The translations under genes were made by a program, and so were the position numbers. 8,747 nucleotides of DNA, taken from the NCBI GenBank assembly GCA_030830245.1, contig JAURNJ010000057.1:1-8747 (forward strand). The letters are read 5' to 3'. This document shows positions 5,665-8,747 of the stretch, piece after piece (position 1 is the first letter of the stretch; each line of letters starts with the position of its first letter). Below the pieces are notes generated by a model. That model did no database searches and had not been told where the DNA came from. It saw only the letters and a list, made by a program, of their open reading frames with translations. The DNA comes from Novosphingobium sp. Its GTDB lineage: Bacteria; Pseudomonadota; Alphaproteobacteria; Sphingomonadales; Sphingomonadaceae.

Positions 5665-6621
5665 GTGACAGGCACCCATTTACCCATCCGCGTGGCCGCG
5701 CTCTACAAGTTTGCCCGCATGGACGATTGCGAAGCCATTCGCGGCGAGTTGGCGCGCATCTGCTGCGCTTCCGGGATAAAAGGAACGCTGCTGCTCGCCC
5801 CGGAAGGGATCAACGGCACGATTGCTGGTTCGGATCAGGCCATCGATGGTGTTGTGGCGTTCATCCGGAACCTCCCCGGCTTCTCCGATCTCGATGTGAA
5901 ATATTCGGCGGCCGAGACGTTACCTTTCTATCGCATGAAAGTGCGGGTTAAGCGCGAGATCGTGACCATGGGCGAGCCTCACGTCGATCCGCTCGCCGGC
6001 ACCGGGCATTATGTGGCACCGCAGGACTGGAATGCCTTGATCAGCGATCCGGGCACGATCTTGATCGACACGCGAAATGACTACGAAGTCGCCATCGGCA
6101 CCTTCGCGGGCGCCATCGATCCCGGCACCGCGAGCTTCCGGGATTTTCCCGCCTGGTTCCGCGCCGAGCGCGAAAGGCTGCTGGAAAGTGGCGACCAACC
6201 GAAGATCGCCATGTTCTGCACCGGCGGCATTCGCTGCGAGAAATCGACCGCCTTCCTGAAATCCGAAGGCATCGATGAGGTCTATCACCTGCAGGGCGGA
6301 ATCCTGAAATACCTCGAGACCATCCCTGCAAATCACAGCCTTTGGCAGGGTGAATGCTTCGTGTTCGACGAGCGCGTTGCAGTCGGCCACGGCCTCGAAA
6401 TCGGGACGCATGAGTTGTGCCGGGCTTGCCGCAGGCCAGTTAGCCAGGATGATCGCGCGTCGCCGCTTTACGAGGCCGGAGTGAGTTGCCCTGCCTGCCA
6501 TTCGGAGCGCAGCGAGGCCCAGCGGGCGAAATATGCCGAGCGTGAGCGGCAGGAACGGCTGGCTCGCTCGCGCGGCACGGCGCATGTCGGCGCAAGCTTG
6601 CCAAACCCGCGTGACCGATAG
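5665..6621 (+). CDS. trhO: tRNA uridine(34) hydroxylase, rhodanese-related (TrhO/YceA family)
   Basis: A full-length 318-residue TrhO/YceA protein. Family knowledge: TrhO hydroxylates U34 in the anticodon of certain tRNAs using O2, the first step towards 5-methoxyuridine or 5-carboxymethoxyuridine that widens wobble decoding. An N-terminal alpha/beta domain (about 1-100) contains GIKGTLLLAPEGINGTIAGS, the family hallmark. A rhodanese domain follows (about 120-225) with IDTRNDYE and the active-site loop CTGGIRCEKS, in which C185 is the expected catalytic cysteine. The C-terminal extension has paired CRAC (252-255) and CPAC (275-278), a likely zinc site, then a long charged helix. The GTG start is supported by GAGG at 5651-5654 and a normal-length N terminus. 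It is probably co-transcribed with the HNH gene upstream and the glutathione S-transferase downstream, which overlaps its last 11 bases. Confidence 0.94.
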   Translation: MTGTHLPIRVAALYKFARMDDCEAIRGELARICCASGIKGTLLLAPEGINGTIAGSDQAIDGVVAFIRNLPGFSDLDVKYSAAETLPFYRMKVRVKREIVTMGEPHVDPLAGTGHYVAPQDWNALISDPGTILIDTRNDYEVAIGTFAGAIDPGTASFRDFPAWFRAERERLLESGDQPKIAMFCTGGIRCEKSTAFLKSEGIDEVYHLQGGILKYLETIPANHSLWQGECFVFDERVAVGHGLEIGTHELCRACRRPVSQDDRASPLYEAGVSCPACHSERSEAQRAKYAERERQERLARSRGTAHVGASLPNPRDR

Positions 6622-7243
6622 GCCGATCCTCTACAGCTTCCGGCGCTGTCCCTATGCCATGCGCGCCCGCATGGCGCTCGCGGTAAGCGGTACGGTCTGC
6701 CACATTCGCGAAGTGAAGCTCTCGCGCAAGCCGGCGGAACTGCTTGCCGCCTCGCCCAAGGCAACCGTTCCGGTGGTGGTGGAGCCCGATGGCCGGGTTA
6801 TCGCGGAGAGCCTCGACATTATGCGCTGGGCGCTGAAATGCAACGATCCAGAAGGGTGGCTGGAGCGCGAGGACCTTGCCCTGATCGAAGCCAACGACGG
6901 CCCGTTCAAGCATCACCTCGATCGATACAAATATCCCGAACGCCACGGCTCGGACCCAGTCATCCATCGCGATTCGGCACTTGCCCTGCTCGAAACCCTC
7001 GAAAGGCGGCTCGCAGCGCAGGCCAATCTGTGCGGCGAGGAGCGCGGCATCACCGACATCGCAATTTTCCCGTTCGTGCGGCAGTTCGCACAGGCTGATC
7101 GCTGTTGGTTCGACGCGCAAACCTTGCCACGCCTGCAGGCGTGGCTTGGCCGCCATCTCGCATCGCCAATGTTCGGAGCGATCATGATCCGTCTTGAACC
7201 TTGGCAAGCTGGAGATCAGCCGATCGTATTTCCCGCCGACTGA
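6611..7243 (+). CDS. Glutathione S-transferase family protein with Grx-like CPYA motif
   Basis: A 210-residue GST if translation starts at the GTG at 6611, giving VTDRPILYSFRRCPYAMRAR. The N-terminal thioredoxin-like domain has C13-P-Y-A16, the cis-proline loop TVPV (P54) and the glutathione-contacting ES pair (E66, S67). The helical C-terminal domain contains LDRYKYPERHG and an ITDIAIFPFVRQF segment matching the GST N-capping region. The CPYA motif resembles monothiol glutaredoxins and omega or beta-like GSTs, so C13 may form a mixed disulfide with glutathione instead of activating it through Tyr or Ser; deglutathionylation or reductase activity is a plausible alternative to conjugation. The start is not certain: ATG at 6584 would add nine residues and an in-frame start at 6533 would add 26, both lying inside trhO. 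The GTG was chosen because it places the beta strand ILYSF at the usual N terminus. It converges on glk with a 24-base gap. Confidence 0.88.
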   Translation: MTDRPILYSFRRCPYAMRARMALAVSGTVCHIREVKLSRKPAELLAASPKATVPVVVEPDGRVIAESLDIMRWALKCNDPEGWLEREDLALIEANDGPFKHHLDRYKYPERHGSDPVIHRDSALALLETLERRLAAQANLCGEERGITDIAIFPFVRQFAQADRCWFDAQTLPRLQAWLGRHLASPMFGAIMIRLEPWQAGDQPIVFPAD

Positions 7244-7277
7244 CCGGTCGGACGTAACCCGTCCCGGTTAATCCGGG
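7236..7277. terminator. Two short inverted repeats between convergent GST and glucokinase genes
   Basis: CCGAC (7236-7240) can pair with GTCGG (7247-7251) around the GST stop codon, and CCCGG (7263-7267) with CCGGG (7273-7277) across a TTAAT loop containing the glk stop. Both lie in the 24-base gap between convergent genes or at its edges, where a bidirectional terminator is expected. The stems are only 5 bp and no clear T-run follows either, so Rho-dependent ending is equally likely. Confidence 0.3.
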
Positions 7278-8269
7278 TCGAGGTGTTCCTCGGCAAATGC
7301 AGCTGCCGCCCCGAACAGGCCGGGTTGCGGGTGCGTAATGGTCTTGACCGGCAGACCGGCCATAAGCTTTTCGAACCGGCCCTTGGCGCGAAAGCGTTCG
7401 GCAAAGCCCGATCGCACGAGAGTGTCGCGAAGCCGCAGGCCGAGACCTCCGGCAATTACCATACCGCTCGCCCCCTGGGCCAAGGCAATGTCGCCAGCGA
7501 CCGAGCCAAGCGACAGGCAGAAGCGCTCGACGGCGGCAGCGGCAAGGCTGTCCTGACCGGAAGTGCCAAGCTGCCAGAGGGTACGGTCGTCGAGCAGGCG
7601 GATCGCGCGCCCTTCAAGGCCGGCCAGCGTTTCGTAGATGTCGACGATGGCCGGGCCGGATACCACCCTTTCGGTCGACACCCGGCGATGACGCTGGCGC
7701 AGCCGAGCCAGTATCGCGTCCTCGATTGTGTCGAGCGGCGCGAAGTCAAGATGCCCGCCTTCGGTCGGCTGGACACGGTATCGACCCGACCCGTCGCGCC
7801 AGACATGAGCGACGCCGAGGCCGGTGCCGGGCCCGACGACGCTGAGCGTGCCAGATGTGGGGAGCGGCACGTCAGGACCGGAGAGGTGGATGAAATCGTC
7901 CTCCCCTGCGAGCGCGACCGCGTGGCCGACCGCGCAGAAATCGTTCACCGCTGTGCAGCGCTTCACCCCGAAACGCCCGTAAATCTGGGACTTGCGGATG
8001 GTCCAGGGATTGTTGGTCAGGCGAATGACGTCATCGTCCACCTGCGCAGCTACCGAAAGGGCCAAGGCATCCGGCAAGCGGCCGCCCTGTCCTTCGGCAA
8101 AATGCTCCCATGCGCTTTCGAAGCTGCCGAAATCCGAGGTTTGCAGCGTGACCGGCTCGTCGAGCGAGACTTGCCTGTCCCGGTTCACGTCGGCCAGGCA
8201 AAAGCGCGCATGGGTGCCGCCGATGTCTATGCTGACCAGGCGAGTGCCGGATTTCATGTCGCTTGCCAT
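7268..8269 (-). CDS. glk: Glucokinase (proteobacterial Glk family)
   Basis: A 333-residue glucokinase, close to the usual 320 or so. It phosphorylates glucose to glucose-6-phosphate with ATP in the cytoplasm. The phosphate-binding motif DIGGTHAR lies at 15-22, LTNNPW at 84-89, the catalytic aspartate in VNDF (D110), the second phosphate loop GPGTGLG at 146-152, and the sugar-contacting TEGGH (E170, H173), which separates this family from ROK kinases only in its surroundings. SGPAIVDIYE and the adenosine-site segment MVIAGGLGLR follow. Start: ATG at 8269 (MASDMKSGTR) was preferred; ATG at 8257, four codons later, is equally reasonable. An open frame further upstream to 8437 only reads through the end of the phosphofructokinase gene in another frame. 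It starts 20 bases after the pfk stop on the same strand, so the two are almost certainly one operon. Confidence 0.94.
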   Translation of the reverse strand: MASDMKSGTRLVSIDIGGTHARFCLADVNRDRQVSLDEPVTLQTSDFGSFESAWEHFAEGQGGRLPDALALSVAAQVDDDVIRLTNNPWTIRKSQIYGRFGVKRCTAVNDFCAVGHAVALAGEDDFIHLSGPDVPLPTSGTLSVVGPGTGLGVAHVWRDGSGRYRVQPTEGGHLDFAPLDTIEDAILARLRQRHRRVSTERVVSGPAIVDIYETLAGLEGRAIRLLDDRTLWQLGTSGQDSLAAAAVERFCLSLGSVAGDIALAQGASGMVIAGGLGLRLRDTLVRSGFAERFRAKGRFEKLMAGLPVKTITHPQPGLFGAAAAFAEEHLDPD

Positions 8270-8289
8270 GACCGCGTAACCCTGTCTGC

Positions 8290-8747
8290 TCAGTAAAGGA
8301 ACATCGGCATGCCCTCGACCTTGAGCAGCTCGGCACGATACTGCGCCGGATCGTAAAGACCAGGCACGCTGACCCGCCGGGTTCCCTTCAGCACGGTATC
8401 GGCAGGCACGCACTGGTAATTGCCATCCTGCAGGCACACCATGGTGCCGGTACGGCCCTCTTCGATCAACTGCGCAGCGTAGGCCCCGAAGGCGAAGCCA
8501 ACCATCCGGTCCATCGCGTCCGGCTCGCCTGCCCGCATCAGGTAAGCAATCTCCTGAACGATCGTCCCCCGGCCCGAACGCGCCTCGATCTCGCGGGCCA
8601 ATCGCGTGCCGACGTTGACGCTGTTGCGCATCGAAGCGGTGGTGCTCATTTCGTCAGGCGCGCTCTCTCCGGCAATGCTGGCGCCTTCGGAGATCATGCA
8701 GATCGCATAGTTGTCGGGATTGCTGGCCTTGTCTTCCAGCAGCAGCG
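8290..8747 (-). CDS. 6-phosphofructokinase, C-terminal part (runs off the right edge)
   Basis: The last 152 codons of a phosphofructokinase; the frame is open to the window edge (LLLEDKASNPDNYAICMISE...), so the ATG at 8697 is internal. NYAICMISEGA matches the strand and loop preceding the fructose-6-phosphate site, and YLMRAGEPDAMDRMVGFAFG aligns with the RGG-x-P-x-x-x-DR segment of PfkA-type enzymes, supplying an Arg that contacts the sugar phosphate. GAYAAQLIEEGRTGTMVCLQ is the conserved domain-closing helix and strand. The enzyme makes fructose-1,6-bisphosphate. The N-terminal residues that decide between ATP and pyrophosphate as phosphoryl donor are outside the window, and the style of the sequence (DKASNP, RAGEPDAMDR) also occurs in pyrophosphate-dependent enzymes, so the donor is left open. 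It is the upstream partner of glk in a minus-strand operon. Confidence 0.9.
   Translation of the reverse strand, partial: LLLEDKASNPDNYAICMISEGASIAGESAPDEMSTTASMRNSVNVGTRLAREIEARSGRGTIVQEIAYLMRAGEPDAMDRMVGFAFGAYAAQLIEEGRTGTMVCLQDGNYQCVPADTVLKGTRRVSVPGLYDPAQYRAELLKVEGMPMFLY

Noticed and set aside
243..6932. Shared CGATACAAAT string in the acyl-CoA synthetase (near 245) and the GST gene (near 6923)
   Set aside because: Both copies encode the common residues DRYK within conserved protein segments, so this is coincidental coding similarity and not a DNA repeat.
5920..7207. Long minus-strand frames (5920-6585 and 6440-7207)
   Set aside because: They are antisense to trhO and the GST gene, which carry complete family motifs; no domain was seen in the minus-strand proteins.
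7283..8296. 337-codon open frame on the plus strand
   Set aside because: It lies antisense to glucokinase, which has all its catalytic motifs; the plus-strand translation matches no family and looks like a GC-rich shadow frame.
8270..8437. N-terminal extension of glucokinase to 8437
   Set aside because: The extra 56 codons overlap the phosphofructokinase C terminus out of frame and do not resemble glucokinase; the family start is matched by the ATG at 8269 or 8257.
1..8747. tRNA or rRNA genes, CRISPR arrays, insertion sequences, attachment sites, toxin-antitoxin or defence genes
   Set aside because: Gaps between genes are at most about 270 bases; reading them on both strands showed no cloverleaf, repeat-spacer pattern, terminal inverted repeats or transposase or phage motifs.

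Overview
The window is a GC-rich stretch of ordinary bacterial chromosome. It is densely coded on both strands, with short gaps and several overlapping or nearly abutting genes. The gene set (a DUF6481 protein, a BaiN/HI0933-type flavoprotein, a DEAD-box helicase with a DbpA-like C-terminal domain, YaiI/YqxD, TrhO, a proteobacterial-type glucokinase next to 6-phosphofructokinase) and the codon usage suggest an alphaproteobacterium, most likely of the order Sphingomonadales. That placement is inferred from remembered family distributions, not from a search.

Layout. 1-350 (+) is the C-terminal end of an acyl-CoA synthetase. It converges on a minus-strand pair: a short spermidine-synthase-like protein (429-1070) downstream of a small, charged, coiled-coil DUF6481 protein (1142-1459). 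The 271-base gap 1460-1730 separates these from a long plus-strand run and holds two tiny, overlapping candidate reading frames of uncertain reality. The plus-strand run is: BaiN-family flavoprotein (1731-2909), a strong 9-bp hairpin (2917-2940), DEAD-box RNA helicase (2961-4748), YaiI/YqxD PIN-like protein overlapping it by 4 bases (4745-5212), a small HNH-type zinc protein (5314-5652), the tRNA U34 hydroxylase TrhO 12 bases further on (5665-6621), and a glutathione S-transferase overlapping trhO by 11 bases (6611-7243). The run converges on a minus-strand sugar-phosphorylation pair: glucokinase (7268-8269) immediately downstream of 6-phosphofructokinase (8290 to beyond the right edge).

How the genes fit together. 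The middle block leans towards RNA: helicase, nuclease-fold YaiI, HNH protein and tRNA-modifying TrhO are packed tightly on one strand. The right-hand pair supplies two early steps of Embden-Meyerhof glycolysis (glucose to glucose-6-phosphate, and fructose-6-phosphate to fructose-1,6-bisphosphate). I saw no tRNA, rRNA, CRISPR array, insertion sequence, phage gene or recognisable defence system. I did not find a convincing new biological system. The items most worth a second look are the start of the spermidine-synthase-like gene, the hairpin before the helicase, the two mini-ORFs before the flavoprotein, and the HNH protein coupled to trhO.
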